A DNA stretch of 64,000 nt from Rhodocollybia butyracea (Eukaryota; Basidiomycota; Agaricomycetes; Agaricales; Omphalotaceae). The stretch covers positions 1 to 64,000 of the forward strand of contig JADNRY010000235.1 of the NCBI GenBank assembly GCA_015501585.1, read 5' to 3'. A program made the position numbers and the translations under genes. The notes below the pieces were generated by a model. The model saw nothing but the letters and a program-made list of their open reading frames with translations, did not search any database and was not told the origin of the DNA. Positions within the stretch are counted from its first letter, which is position 1. Every line of letters begins with the position of its first letter. Shown here one piece after another: positions 44,708 through 53,877 of the stretch.

Positions 44708-44873
44708 TGTTGGATATTTATCCTGGGCTGCTCAATCGAGGCTGTGGACAAACACATATATACAAATGATGTGTAACTACAACCCTTGATAACAATCTAA
44801 TAGTAGTCTTGAACCGCCATCTCAGAGCCATCTCAGAGCCATCTAAGAGTCTAGGAGTCTTTATTAACCAACA
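44708..44873 (+). repeat. 5' LTR of the Gag-only element
   Basis: 166 bp, identical by eye to the right LTR. It contains the short repeat CATCTCAGAGCCATCTCAGA near its end. Confidence 0.95.
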
Positions 44874-44885
44874 GGTTATGGGCCC
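44874..44885 (+). other. Primer-binding site of the Gag-only element
   Basis: GGTTATGGGCCC directly after the LTR; the same initiator tRNA-Met anticodon-arm complement as in both other Copia elements here. Confidence 0.85.
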
Positions 44886-45014
44886 CGTGTCCACACTATA
44901 CATCTAGGAGTTTTATTCATCATCTAGGAGCTTTACTTTTCACCCAATCACTCAATCTCACTCATTTCATCATCCCATCCCCAATCCCTTTTCAACGACT
45001 CATATTCATTCACT

Positions 45015-46112
45015 ATGGCCACACTTTCAGCTCTTCTTAATCTTGGAAGGAACATTCCCCTACTTTCCACTACAAATGCTGATGACTGGAGCAACTGGAA
45101 AGAGGATGTTCTGCAAATGGTGCTTAGTGCAGATGGTCAGAGCGCCAAGATTGCCACAGGGTTGACTTCACGTCCATCAGAGGCTGCTGATGCCAAGGAA
45201 TGGGATCGACTCAACTCACAGGCTGCGTCCATCATTAAATCCCTCACTAATCGAGACTGCCGAAACATCTACAAGGATAAGACAAATGCTTCCGAAATCT
45301 GGAGTGCACTTGTCTCCTATTTTGAAAAATCATCATTTTCCTCACGTTCAGCTACACGTGCTGCCTATCACCGCATTACGCATGATCCGCTTAAACCAAC
45401 CAAAGTCTATCTTGATGCTTTGGATGATATGCGTGCTTGTCTTCAGGCACTACTCCCTTCCGGTGAAACAATCTCTGATAGTTATCACAAGGATATCATG
45501 CTTCAGAACCTTCATTCATCATTCGAGGCCTGGAAAACATCTCTTCTTGCCCAACCTACTGGCGAGCCCAATCTTAAAACCTGCCGCACTGTTCTTGAGA
45601 GTGCTATGGTTTCATTTGACCCTGAGAAGAGAGCCGATGAAATTTTAGATGGGATTAATAACCCGTCTGAACCATCCTCCCGTGTAGAGGCTGCTCATGC
45701 TTATGCTACAGCTTTCCGAAAGGGAAGTAAAGGAGGAAGTCGGAATGGATCTGGTACTAGGGAAAGTTTTAGTGGTAGAGGGGGAGGAAGAGGGGGAGCT
45801 TCCAATGGAAGCGGCCATGAAGATGGACAAGGATTTATAGACAGTCGCGGAAATCGCTGGTGTGATATGTCTATGGATGGCTGTCACCGTTGTGGAGGTA
45901 TGTCGCACAAGGCTTCTAACTGTGTCAAGGACATGCCAGAGGAAGTCAAGCACTGGTGTCTTAACCGCACATATGACACTGCGCACATCACTCACAATCC
46001 TCCCAATAACATCTCTTCACATTTCATTGCTCCTATTGATACTTATGGTTTTTCTGCTCATCCTACTTGTCCACCCTTTGAAGAGGAGGAGTATATTGAT
46101 TTTCATGCTTGA
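45015..46112 (+). CDS. Gag of the non-autonomous Copia element (365 aa)
   Basis: The frame is intact from MATLSALLNLGRNIPLLSTT to the stop at 46112. The UBN2-type Gag region spans about residues 20-220 (DDWSNWKEDVLQMVLS, EIWSALVSYFEKSSFSSRSA, LDALDDMRACLQALLPSG). A Gly/Ser/Arg-rich linker (240-270) leads to a zinc knuckle C290-X2-C293-X4-H298-X4-C303 (CHRCGGMSHKASNC). The protein should bind RNA and form particles. It ends only 38 bases before the polypurine tract, so there is no room for Pol. The protein is not closely similar to the Gag regions of Copia-1 or Copia-2. Confidence 0.95.
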   Translation: MATLSALLNLGRNIPLLSTTNADDWSNWKEDVLQMVLSADGQSAKIATGLTSRPSEAADAKEWDRLNSQAASIIKSLTNRDCRNIYKDKTNASEIWSALVSYFEKSSFSSRSATRAAYHRITHDPLKPTKVYLDALDDMRACLQALLPSGETISDSYHKDIMLQNLHSSFEAWKTSLLAQPTGEPNLKTCRTVLESAMVSFDPEKRADEILDGINNPSEPSSRVEAAHAYATAFRKGSKGGSRNGSGTRESFSGRGGGRGGASNGSGHEDGQGFIDSRGNRWCDMSMDGCHRCGGMSHKASNCVKDMPEEVKHWCLNRTYDTAHITHNPPNNISSHFIAPIDTYGFSAHPTCPPFEEEEYIDFHA

Positions 46113-46160
46113 TTATATTTATAGCTTAGGGGGAGCTCTCTTTGTTTCGCAGAGGGGGAG

Positions 46161-46326
46161 TGTTGGATATTTATCCTGGGCTGCTCAATCGAGGCTGTGG
46201 ACAAACACATATATACAAATGATGTGTAACTACAACCCTTGATAACAATCTAATAGTAGTCTTGAACCGCCATCTCAGAGCCATCTCAGAGCCATCTAAG
46301 AGTCTAGGAGTCTTTATTAACCAACA
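46161..46326 (+). repeat. 3' LTR of the Gag-only element
   Basis: Preceded by AGAGGGGGAG (46151-46160) and followed by the GTGAG duplication. Confidence 0.95.
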
Positions 46327-46430
46327 GTGAGCAGAGCCTTGAATTGGACCTGCTCAAACCTTCTCTGACAGCTTGTCATGTGCGCTGCATTGCAAAGCAA
46401 GCGAATGCCAGAGATAGGGAATGAACTGCC

Positions 46431-46946
46431 TGTAGAACCAGCGGTCAGTCAACACAAGGTCGACAGCATACTCACCTGAGAGTGTAAGGATGTTACAGGA
46501 GTTGTAAGAGTGCTTGTTGAGAGCAGAACAAGTGTCCAGACGAATAGTAGGATTCTTGGTTATTGTTACAGGAAAATATCTACAGTATTTATACTACAGA
46601 ATATAATAAACCCTATAACAATGTATGAGTCTACTTGAGTCGTACTGCTAAACATAGTGCATATACATGTGCATAATGTACCCTAGAAGATGGAGTCCGT
46701 ATGGTAATTCTATAGGTATTGTTCATAGGTACTGCAAGGCAGCGTACAAGCTATGTATCATAAGACTAATAGCGAATGGCATAATTGACTACATCTATAC
46801 AAACCTGCGTAGAGGCTGCGTCTAGTGTTTGAGGGTGAGTTTCAACATAGCATATATCGACAGTTCATCGATCATATAGCAAGTGCGTCTAGTCGACTCA
46901 CATCACTGATTAGATACGACTCATAAGCGGTAATCTAGTTTCAACA
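46431..46946 (-). repeat. 3' LTR of Copia-2
   Basis: Sense ends TGTTGAAACTAG and GGTTCTACA. It is next to the polypurine tract. Confidence 0.9.
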
Positions 46947-47149
46947 CTCCCCCTCGCTAAGAATTGTAGCTAAGAAGTATAATTTTTATCGACTTTAAAC
47001 CAGTTAAAGAGAATTCCTAGACTGTTACGGAATTTCTGAAACTTGACAAGTGCAAGGTTCTTCGTGAGAAGATCTGCGACATTATCATCTGTAGGAACAT
47101 AGAAGAGTTCTATTTCTTTTGATTCGATGCGTTCTCTGATATAATGATA

Positions 47150-47887
47150 TCATATATCAATATGCTTGGTTCTTCTTTCTTGTACAGGATTAGATCCCAG
47201 AAAGATTGATCCTTGATTATCACCACATAAGGGCAATACAGCGATAGTAATTCCGATCTCAGAAAAGAGAGACTTAAGCCACATGAGTTGTCTACACGAA
47301 TCAGATAAAGCCATATATTCAGCTTCAGTCGATGAAAGAGCAACTGTTTTCTGTTTGTGAGAAGTCCAGCAGATTGGACCTGTGGCAAGTTTGATAATCA
47401 TCCCAGTATGGGATTTTCGATCATCTGGATCTGACGCCCAGTCAGAATCACAATAGGCTAAGAAGCCATGGTCAGATCTACCATCAAAGACAAGTACGTA
47501 AGTAGAAGTCCCAATTAAGTAGCGCACAATGTAAAGTGCTTTGGCCAGGTGGTCTGGATTTGGATTCGCCGAATACTGTGAGAGTTTTATAACGGCATAA
47601 GCAATGTCGGGTCGGGTGCCTAGCATCAGATACAATAAAGATCCAATTACACTTTGAAAGCGTTGTCTAAGTTTGGCATCTACATGACCAGTGTTTGCAC
47701 GAGGAACCCAGGATGAAGGTAATGGGGTTGGGGTGGCTTTGGCGTTAGTCAATCCAAAACGTTCTATGACCTTTCGAAGATAAGGTTGTTGGTCAAGTGT
47801 TAAGACACCTTTGGAACGGTCCTGTGTAATCCGCATTCCAAGGAACTCAGTTGGTTCTCCTAGATCACGACATTCCCATAATTTCAT
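47150..47887 (-). CDS. Copia-2 RT thumb/connection and RNase H, 3' part of Pol
   Basis: Begins MKLWECRDLGEPTEFLGMRI; upstream the frame is open to the rearrangement near 47931 (GKDKDLVLKKKNEF). RNase H motifs include AYCDSDWASDPDDRKSHTG, TVALSSTEAEYMALSDSCRQ and the GDNQG box. The frame is open to the window coordinate 47150, where a stop occurs before the usual C-terminus (TKHIDI then stop), a further defect. Confidence 0.85.
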   Translation of the reverse strand: MKLWECRDLGEPTEFLGMRITQDRSKGVLTLDQQPYLRKVIERFGLTNAKATPTPLPSSWVPRANTGHVDAKLRQRFQSVIGSLLYLMLGTRPDIAYAVIKLSQYSANPNPDHLAKALYIVRYLIGTSTYVLVFDGRSDHGFLAYCDSDWASDPDDRKSHTGMIIKLATGPICWTSHKQKTVALSSTEAEYMALSDSCRQLMWLKSLFSEIGITIAVLPLCGDNQGSIFLGSNPVQERRTKHIDI

Positions 47888-47930
47888 AAACTCGTTTTTC
47901 TTTTTAAGAACAAGATCTTTGTCCTTGCCT

Positions 47931-48060
47931 GATGATGGCAGTTACGGTTTTGCCATTTGATTTAAAGACGTATACACCAGCATCTGAAGAGCAGCGATGA
48001 TGGCAGTTACGGTTTTGCCATTTGATTTAAAGACGTATACACCAGCATCTGAAGAGCAGC
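47931..48060 (-). repeat. 65-bp tandem duplication replacing the RT active site
   Basis: The unit starting GATGATGGCAGTTACGG occurs at 47931-47995 and 47996-48060. The left unit joins directly to sequence that should come after the YVDD box; the box itself is absent. 65 is not a multiple of three, so the frame also changes. Confidence 0.85.
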
Positions 48061-48856
48061 GCTTAAATCCCAATTTTCCCATGGAGGCGTTACATTCCTT
48101 CCACCAGGATAAGCTAGCTTGTTTCAGTCTGTATAATGCACGATGTAACCGCCATACTTTCGGTGTGCCTTCTTTAATGAAGTCTTTAGGTTGTTCCATG
48201 TAGATCTCTTCATCTAGCTTGCCATAAAGAAAAGCCTGTTTGACATCAAGAGCCTGGATTTCCCAGTCCTCTAATGCGGCTAAAGCTAGGAGAGTTCGTA
48301 CAGTTTCAAACCGGGCGACCGGTGAGAACAACTCATTATAATCCACACCTTCTACTTGTGAAAAACCTTTTGCTACGAGTCGGGCTTTATAGCGACCATC
48401 AGATTTTTTAGTAAAAACCCATCGACAACGGATAGGTTTGCGACCTTTTGGTAGATCAACTACTTCAAAGACATTTCGTTTCTTCAAACCATCGATCTCA
48501 TCTTTGCATGCTTGATCCCATTTCTTTCTTTCAGCAGATGGTAAATGACAATATGATGTTGGAGAAATCCAATTATCAGGATTATTCCTAGCGGCTTCGT
48601 GTTTAGCCGGTATCATTTCACTGTCAAGATCTGTGATAAAAGATGATTCTTCTAGAGAATCGGAGATTGCTTGCGAAAGAAGGTATTTTTGTAATTCAAC
48701 TCCCCCTTCCTGAGCTAGCTTAGTCAGAAGTGCTTCCTCTTCTATGTCAGAATCCGGAGTAGCGCCTGGAGGTGGCGGTGTGACCATACGGTCATCAGGA
48801 TTCAATGGACGTCGTGGTGGAACCGGTGGCGGAACTTGATCAGGAACTATATTCAT
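47942..48856 (-). CDS. Copia-2 RT, N-terminal part
   Basis: From NIVPDQVPPPVPPRRPLN through WDQACKDEIDGLKKRNVFEV, RCRWVFTKKSDGRYKARLVA, LDVKQAFLYGKLDEEIYMEQ and KLGFKRCSSDAGVYVFKSNG. It loses homology after VTAIIA, exactly where YVDD is expected, because of the 65-bp duplication and an adjacent deletion. At its N-terminus it joins the upstream frame across CATCAGG element 2. Confidence 0.88.
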   Translation of the reverse strand: MNIVPDQVPPPVPPRRPLNPDDRMVTPPPPGATPDSDIEEEALLTKLAQEGGVELQKYLLSQAISDSLEESSFITDLDSEMIPAKHEAARNNPDNWISPTSYCHLPSAERKKWDQACKDEIDGLKKRNVFEVVDLPKGRKPIRCRWVFTKKSDGRYKARLVAKGFSQVEGVDYNELFSPVARFETVRTLLALAALEDWEIQALDVKQAFLYGKLDEEIYMEQPKDFIKEGTPKVWRLHRALYRLKQASLSWWKECNASMGKLGFKRCSSDAGVYVFKSNGKTVTAIIAALQMLVYTSLNQMAKP

Positions 48857-49226
48857 CAGGAAAAGCTGTTTTTGCCTAGGTGACCTCAGAGTGGCCTAAA
48901 GCAAACTAGGTGACCTATGAATCCTATGGCATCCTAGGAATTTGGGCTCATCCCTTGCCAGTCAAGGCTCTTGAGGATTCCATAGGGTATCCTAGGCAAA
49001 CCCAGGGCAAGCCTAGGTTTGCCCAGGTTTGCCCAAGTGTTCCCCAGGTGTTCCCCAGGAGCACCTGGGCAAACCTGGGCAGACCTAGGCTTGCCTAGGG
49101 AATCCTCAAGAGCCTTGACTGGCAAGGGACGAGCCCAAATTCCTAGGATGCCATAGGATTCATAGGTCACCTAGTTTGCTTTAGGCCACTCTGGGGTCAC
49201 CTAGGCAAAAACAGCTTTTCCTGATG
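48854..49226. mobile_element. CATCAGG foldback element 2 (373 bp)
   Basis: Ends CATCAGGAAAAGCTG and CAGCTTTTCCTGATG. The outer ~125 bases of the two arms pair with only two or so mismatches; the centre consists of CCTAGG, GCCCAGG and GTTCCCCAGG words. TT on both sides is a target duplication: removing the element plus one TT restores the Copia-2 frame, PARN followed by IVPDQV. There is no protein-coding capacity. Confidence 0.93.
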
Positions 49227-52200
49227 TTGCGAGCAGGCACAAGTCCATGTCTAGCATGTCCAAAGCGCTCAGCACGTTCATCATGATCAGCTTGTCGGCT
49301 CCAAGTGCCAGGCGTGGGTATCATGCCAGGGCGCAAGGGTGCACGACGTTCTCTAGTGGGGTTCACACATTTCCATGCTTCAACGTCTTCGGGACGGTAG
49401 CTGAATGGATTAGGATCGGGAGCAAGTGGTGAAGGGTCTCTTGCTTGAGGTGGAGGGGTGGGTGATCGAGATGGTACCGGAGGATTGGGATTTGGAGCAT
49501 CATCACCAGGCAGATCTGGATCTGGGCCAGCTGGTGGACTGTGTGGTCCATTATCTGGTTCAGTAAACGGTTGTGGTTGATCTTCCGGTAATTCCGGATC
49601 AAATGGAATGTCTGCACCATTACCATTTGAAGGTTGCGAAGGTTTCACAGGTGTGGGGGCAACAGGTATAGCGGGTTTTACTCCAGAATCAGATTCAGAT
49701 TTGCACCGTGGAAACCATTTCTCATAGAAAGTTGCTTGTGCAGCATGCACTACGGAATTATCGCTACGCATGAATAGATATCCTTTGCTTCCTTGGTCAT
49801 ATCCAATGAAAGTCATCGCTTCAGAGTGTGGGGATTGTTTATTTTTTCGCTTGTCAATAGGAATAAAGACATAAGCGCCACAGCCAAAGGTTCTGAAGTA
49901 TGAGACATCAGGTTTCTTTTTGAGAAAACCTTCAATTGGTGTCTTCCAGTTCAATCGACGGATTGGTGTGCAGTTATACACATGTACTCCTGTGGAATAT
50001 GAGAATTGCCACCAGGACTCCGGGCAGCATGCATGGTGTCGCATGGCTTCGGATTTTTCCATGAGTGTACGGTTGATACGTTCCGCTCTACCATTCTGTT
50101 GATGAACATAAGGTTCGGACATTTGAATATCAATACCCTCAGACTTGAGAAAGGAAGTAAATTCCTTTGAGATGAGTTCTCCCCCTCGATCAATGCGGAA
50201 ACACACAAGTTTGCGTCCAGTTTGTTTTTCAGCCCAAGATTTGAAATCCTTGAAGGCTTGAAACACTTCTGATTTTTGTCGCAGCATGATCGAAGTAGCA
50301 TGAGAAGAGCAGTCATCCAGCAGAGTGATCACAAATTTAAATTTATGATAAGAGACAGTTGGAATTTCAACCAAATCTGCGTGAATTAAATCCATAGGGT
50401 TGGATACTCGTTTCTCGGACTTAGGATATGCTTTGGAGGCAGCCTTTCCAAGCGCGCAACCTTTGCATGGAGATTCTTTATCTGGTATCGACAACTTAGG
50501 TAGTCCGTTGACATTTCCAGGAGCATTGTGTAATACGACATCACCGGGATGTGCAAAACCGTTATGCCAGGTGTTAAAATCATTAGGAGATGATATCATG
50601 CCTATCTCAGATTTCACTACATCGGCCTTTAGCCAGTGAATATTATCCCTATCGTTATTGGGATATAAGGTCATGATTGTTGAGTCATCATCCGTCTTAC
50701 AAATAACTGATTTTTCAACGTTAATAGTTGTGTAACAACCCTGTCGATTTAATAAACCAACAGATAGAAGTCGGTGTGTGCAATGCGGTTGGTAAAACAC
50801 TGGGTGTAACTTAGTCGTGAGGATTTTTCCTTTGCCGTTGTCATGCCTTATGTAGACTGTTCCGGCACCTTCAATAAAGGTTGACGTACGTTTGTCAGTA
50901 GTCTGGACAGGTATTGGATGTGTGAATTTTTTATAAGACACAAAGTCTTGCCGATAAGGGGTAAGATATCCAGATGCACCGGAATCAAGCAGCCATGTGT
51001 TAAATATCTGACTAAGGTTCTTATTCGCACCATGCACATCATTAGAAACCATTTTATTTAATTTACCCTCGCTAGGAGGTACAGAGTTCAAGAAGCGTGG
51101 AGAATGTGATACATAAGGTCCATTTGGACCGTTCGATATTCCAGCCATATTATTGAACATCTGTTGTAATGAGTGCAATTGGTCAGTGAATTTTTCCTTA
51201 AGACTATTAAGGGAAGCTTGCCAGAAAATAAGGCGCTCGTCTCCAGAGCCATACATTGCCTCGTCAATGTCCATTTCGAGTTTAGTCTGAGGCCAAAGGT
51301 GATCAGAGAGATCAACCTCTACTTGCTCGATCTTCATCCTGTCAAGGACGGAGTCGTGGGAGGCTTCACGGAGGAAGCTGTCATTAATGCGCGAGGCAAG
51401 GCAGGTGGCGAAATTAGAGACATTGGAAGTCTCCACTTCAGCTGATTCATGAGCCTTTTCTTTGCCTTTTCCTCCTGTCTTTCCGCGGCGTGTCTTTTTG
51501 TCTTTGTCAGAAGTAGAGGACGAGTCATTGGAAGGTTTGCTTGCCGGGTAAGGCGCTCCCTTCTTAGTGTCCTTCTTCTTCTTCTGATCATTCCAAGAAG
51601 ACTTGGAGTCAGATTGACGTTTGACGCCGGAGATGCGGGCTGCGAGCGAGGTAGCGTTGGATTGGCGGCGGCGGTACTCATCCTGAATAATCGGCATGAT
51701 GTTGGACGGAGTAAGAAGAGTAGCATCTCGAGAAAGGATTGTCATCGCAAGACTATCCCATTGAGTAGGTAAGGCGGCCAAGAGAATCATAGCTTTTACC
51801 GGTTCGGGAAGAATGAGACCAGAGCCATCAAGGCGAGAGAAGGTGGAAGTCAGTGAAGCCAAGGCTAGGGTGGGATTGGCTCTTCCATCGATCTGGAAGT
51901 TAATGGCCTCTTTGAAGATGCCAAAAGTGCCGGGTTTGCCATAGATCTTTTTGATTTCGGCCCAGGTTTCGTATGCTTCATCCTTCAGAACAGTAGCTCT
52001 GATGTCGTCAGGAAGTCGGAGGGCAATTAAGCCCATGGCTTGGTCATCAACGTTTTCCCAGTCGTTGATCTCTTTCTGTCGCTTGGCAGTGGTGGTCTCT
52101 ACATCTTCACCAGACTTGTAAGTCTTTGCGGCGATTTCATCAGCAGTGGGTTTGCGAAAGGTTTGTAGTGGACAAGTCGATTGGCCACTAACAACAGACC

Positions 52201-52366
52201 AACAACGAGAGGCTCTAAGGAGTGCTGTCATTGAACTGGACCAGGAGGGGTAGTTAGCCCCATTGAGGAGAGGAACACTAGAGAGGTTTGAGAGAGACAT
52301 GTTTTGATAAGGTTCTAGAAAAAGTAGAGCAACAGTCAGTGACGTGCTTCCACAAGTTATGAACAC
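49181..52366 (-). CDS. Copia-2 Gag-protease-integrase
   Basis: Frame of 1061 residues; the real start is probably Met23 (MSLSNLSSVPLLNGANYPSW). Gag (UBN2-like) covers about 23-250, followed by a Lys/Ser-rich linker with no zinc knuckle. The protease site is LLDSGASGYLT (461-465). The integrase zinc set is H601, H606, C634, C637, and the triad is D664, D726, E762, with 35 residues between the last two. RIDRGGE replaces the usual TDNGGE. A proline-rich linker ends at VPARN, where CATCAGG element 2 enters; the last residues (after PARN) come from that element. Confidence 0.92.
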   Translation of the reverse strand: MFITCGSTSLTVALLFLEPYQNMSLSNLSSVPLLNGANYPSWSSSMTALLRASRCWSVVSGQSTCPLQTFRKPTADEIAAKTYKSGEDVETTTAKRQKEINDWENVDDQAMGLIALRLPDDIRATVLKDEAYETWAEIKKIYGKPGTFGIFKEAINFQIDGRANPTLALASLTSTFSRLDGSGLILPEPVKAMILLAALPTQWDSLAMTILSRDATLLTPSNIMPIIQDEYRRRQSNATSLAARISGVKRQSDSKSSWNDQKKKKDTKKGAPYPASKPSNDSSSTSDKDKKTRRGKTGGKGKEKAHESAEVETSNVSNFATCLASRINDSFLREASHDSVLDRMKIEQVEVDLSDHLWPQTKLEMDIDEAMYGSGDERLIFWQASLNSLKEKFTDQLHSLQQMFNNMAGISNGPNGPYVSHSPRFLNSVPPSEGKLNKMVSNDVHGANKNLSQIFNTWLLDSGASGYLTPYRQDFVSYKKFTHPIPVQTTDKRTSTFIEGAGTVYIRHDNGKGKILTTKLHPVFYQPHCTHRLLSVGLLNRQGCYTTINVEKSVICKTDDDSTIMTLYPNNDRDNIHWLKADVVKSEIGMISSPNDFNTWHNGFAHPGDVVLHNAPGNVNGLPKLSIPDKESPCKGCALGKAASKAYPKSEKRVSNPMDLIHADLVEIPTVSYHKFKFVITLLDDCSSHATSIMLRQKSEVFQAFKDFKSWAEKQTGRKLVCFRIDRGGELISKEFTSFLKSEGIDIQMSEPYVHQQNGRAERINRTLMEKSEAMRHHACCPESWWQFSYSTGVHVYNCTPIRRLNWKTPIEGFLKKKPDVSYFRTFGCGAYVFIPIDKRKNKQSPHSEAMTFIGYDQGSKGYLFMRSDNSVVHAAQATFYEKWFPRCKSESDSGVKPAIPVAPTPVKPSQPSNGNGADIPFDPELPEDQPQPFTEPDNGPHSPPAGPDPDLPGDDAPNPNPPVPSRSPTPPPQARDPSPLAPDPNPFSYRPEDVEAWKCVNPTRERRAPLRPGMIPTPGTWSRQADHDERAERFGHARHGLVPARNIRKSCFCLGDPRVA

Positions 52367-53031
52367 AGATCACAACAACAAAGTCGGAAACCCGTGACAA
52401 GTGTTTTCAGTGTTGATCGCATATAATTATCCATCCATTTTCCATCCACTGATCCGATCATTCCAATTCGGACTCAGTCACTTAAGTTGATCGGAACACA
52501 AATAGGGTAACTGAATGCCAAGAATATGCGTTCAGTCAACGTTCAGATGTGCTTTGCAGCACAATCGAACAGTATCCCTTCAGCATGTGAAGAACTTAAG
52601 GCAAGCAGCAGGTAGGTAATGTGTATGTACAATTATTCTTTGAAGGCCAAGAACCCAATGACCGTTCACAGTTTGCCAGCGGATGCACATGAACACTTTT
52701 ATGGCTATTATAGCGGTGACCCCAAGTCTACCTGGCAGGGAATAAAACCCTAAAGGGAATGCCATCACAGCAAAGCCCTTAAACAGTTCGTTCGATCATC
52801 GGGTGCTTATGTAAATACATGTGTGTGTCAGTGTGCAAAGTCATGTATATTTTTGAACAATGCAGGAATGGAGAGAAATGCGATCCATGAGTGTTACCAT
52901 GTACCATGACCAGCTATGCACAACACACGAACTTCGTACACTCCAGGAATGAGCGTTGGACGTTCATTGAACACTGTCTAACCAAGTGCAGTAAGCACAA
53001 TGGAGGGCTCAACATGTGTTGAAGTGATCCG

Positions 53032-53043
53032 GGGCCCATAACC
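53032..53043 (-). other. Primer-binding site of Copia-2
   Basis: The minus strand reads GGTTATGGGCCC directly after the LTR end TTTCTACA. Confidence 0.85.
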
Positions 53044-53275
53044 TGTAGAAACAGCGGTCAGTCAACACAAGGTTGACAGCATACTCACCTGAGAGTGTAA
53101 GGATGTTACAGGAGTTGTAAGAGTGCTTGTTGAGAGCAGAACAAGTGTCCAGACGAATAGTAGGATTCTTGGTTATTGTTACAGGAAAATATCTACAGTA
53201 TTTATACTACAGAATATAATAAACCCTATAACAATGTATGAGTCTACTTGAGTCGTACTGCTAAACATAGTGCAT
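53044..53275 (-). repeat. 5' LTR of Copia-2, truncated
   Basis: Matches 46431-46660 until GTGCAT, then gives way to CATCAGGAAAAAC. The other 284 bp of the LTR are not found downstream in the window. Confidence 0.9.
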
Positions 53276-53690
53276 CATCAGGAAAAACACTTCTGACCTA
53301 GGCTTTCCAAGGTTCACCTCATGGTGCAGATGCTATCCAAGGTGCCCAAGTTACTTTGGCACCCTAGGTTTTGAGGTCAATTCCTATGTCTCTTTATTAT
53401 ATCTTTGAAGTGCCTGTAGGAAGTGTAGGGTTTGCTTTAAGTGGGCCTCATGTTGCTGTGGTTCTTTAGTCTCTCCAGATATCCTATGTACATTAGGTCA
53501 TCTATGTCTCCCAGGGAAGCCCTAGGAAAGTTGTAGAGAAGCCGTAGAGAAGCCCCAAGAAGTCCCAGGGAAGTCGTAGAGAAGCCCCAAGAAGTCCCAG
53601 GGAAGTCGTAGAGAAGCCCCAAGAAGGCCCAGGGAAGTCGTAGAGAAGCCCCGAGAAGCCCTGAGAAGCCCCAGGGAAGTGGGATCTTCA
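53276..53690. mobile_element. CATCAGG element 4, only one half present
   Basis: Begins CATCAGGAAAAACACTTC inside the Copia-2 LTR. Further in are CCTAGG words and about three copies of a ~33-bp unit (GAAGTCGTAGAGAAGCCCC, then AAGAAGTCCCAGG). No TTTTCCTGATG end that could belong to it occurs downstream; the only one is the end of element 3. The right border at 53690 is where the unit repeats stop and is approximate. Confidence 0.65.
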
Positions 53691-53877
53691 TAAGTATACC
53701 TTTGATTATGTATCATGACAAACATCATATTATCAAAATGTGAGCTAAACGTTGTCAGAAGTGTGACACTCTCAAGATAAACCGAAGTGAAAAGCCAGCT
53801 ACTATCTATTGCACAAGACATACACTCTGATTATTTTTACGCAACACCGTACAGCCATATATACAGATATGTACCTG

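Larger units (their letters stand above)
44708..46326 (+). mobile_element. Gag-only Copia-type retrotransposon (TR-GAG-like), 1.62 kb
   Basis: Identical 166-bp LTRs (44708-44873 and 46161-46326) with ends TGTTGG and CCAACA, flanked by a perfect GTGAG duplication (44703-44707 and 46327-46331). The primer site GGTTATGGGCCC follows the left LTR and the polypurine tract AGAGGGGGAG precedes the right one. The only gene is Gag. There is no protease, integrase or RT, so movement must depend on another Copia element. Such terminal-repeat Gag elements were described in plants. Confidence 0.95.
46431..53275 (-). mobile_element. Autonomous-type Copia element, defective (Copia-2)
   Basis: Minus-strand element. 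The 3' LTR is complete (46431-46946, 516 bp); the 5' LTR is cut after 232 bp (53044-53275) by a CATCAGG end. The primer site is at 53032-53043 and the polypurine tract GAGGGGGAG at 46947-46955. The Gag-Pol frame is broken by CATCAGG element 2 (48854-49226) and by a rearrangement in RT near 47931-48060. Over the shared LTR part I see only a few differences, so the insertion is fairly young even though the element is dead. Confidence 0.93.

Noticed and set aside
48910..49170. Mirror-image short proteins beginning MTYESYGILGIWA on both strands
   Set aside because: They are the two arms of CATCAGG element 2 read on opposite strands.
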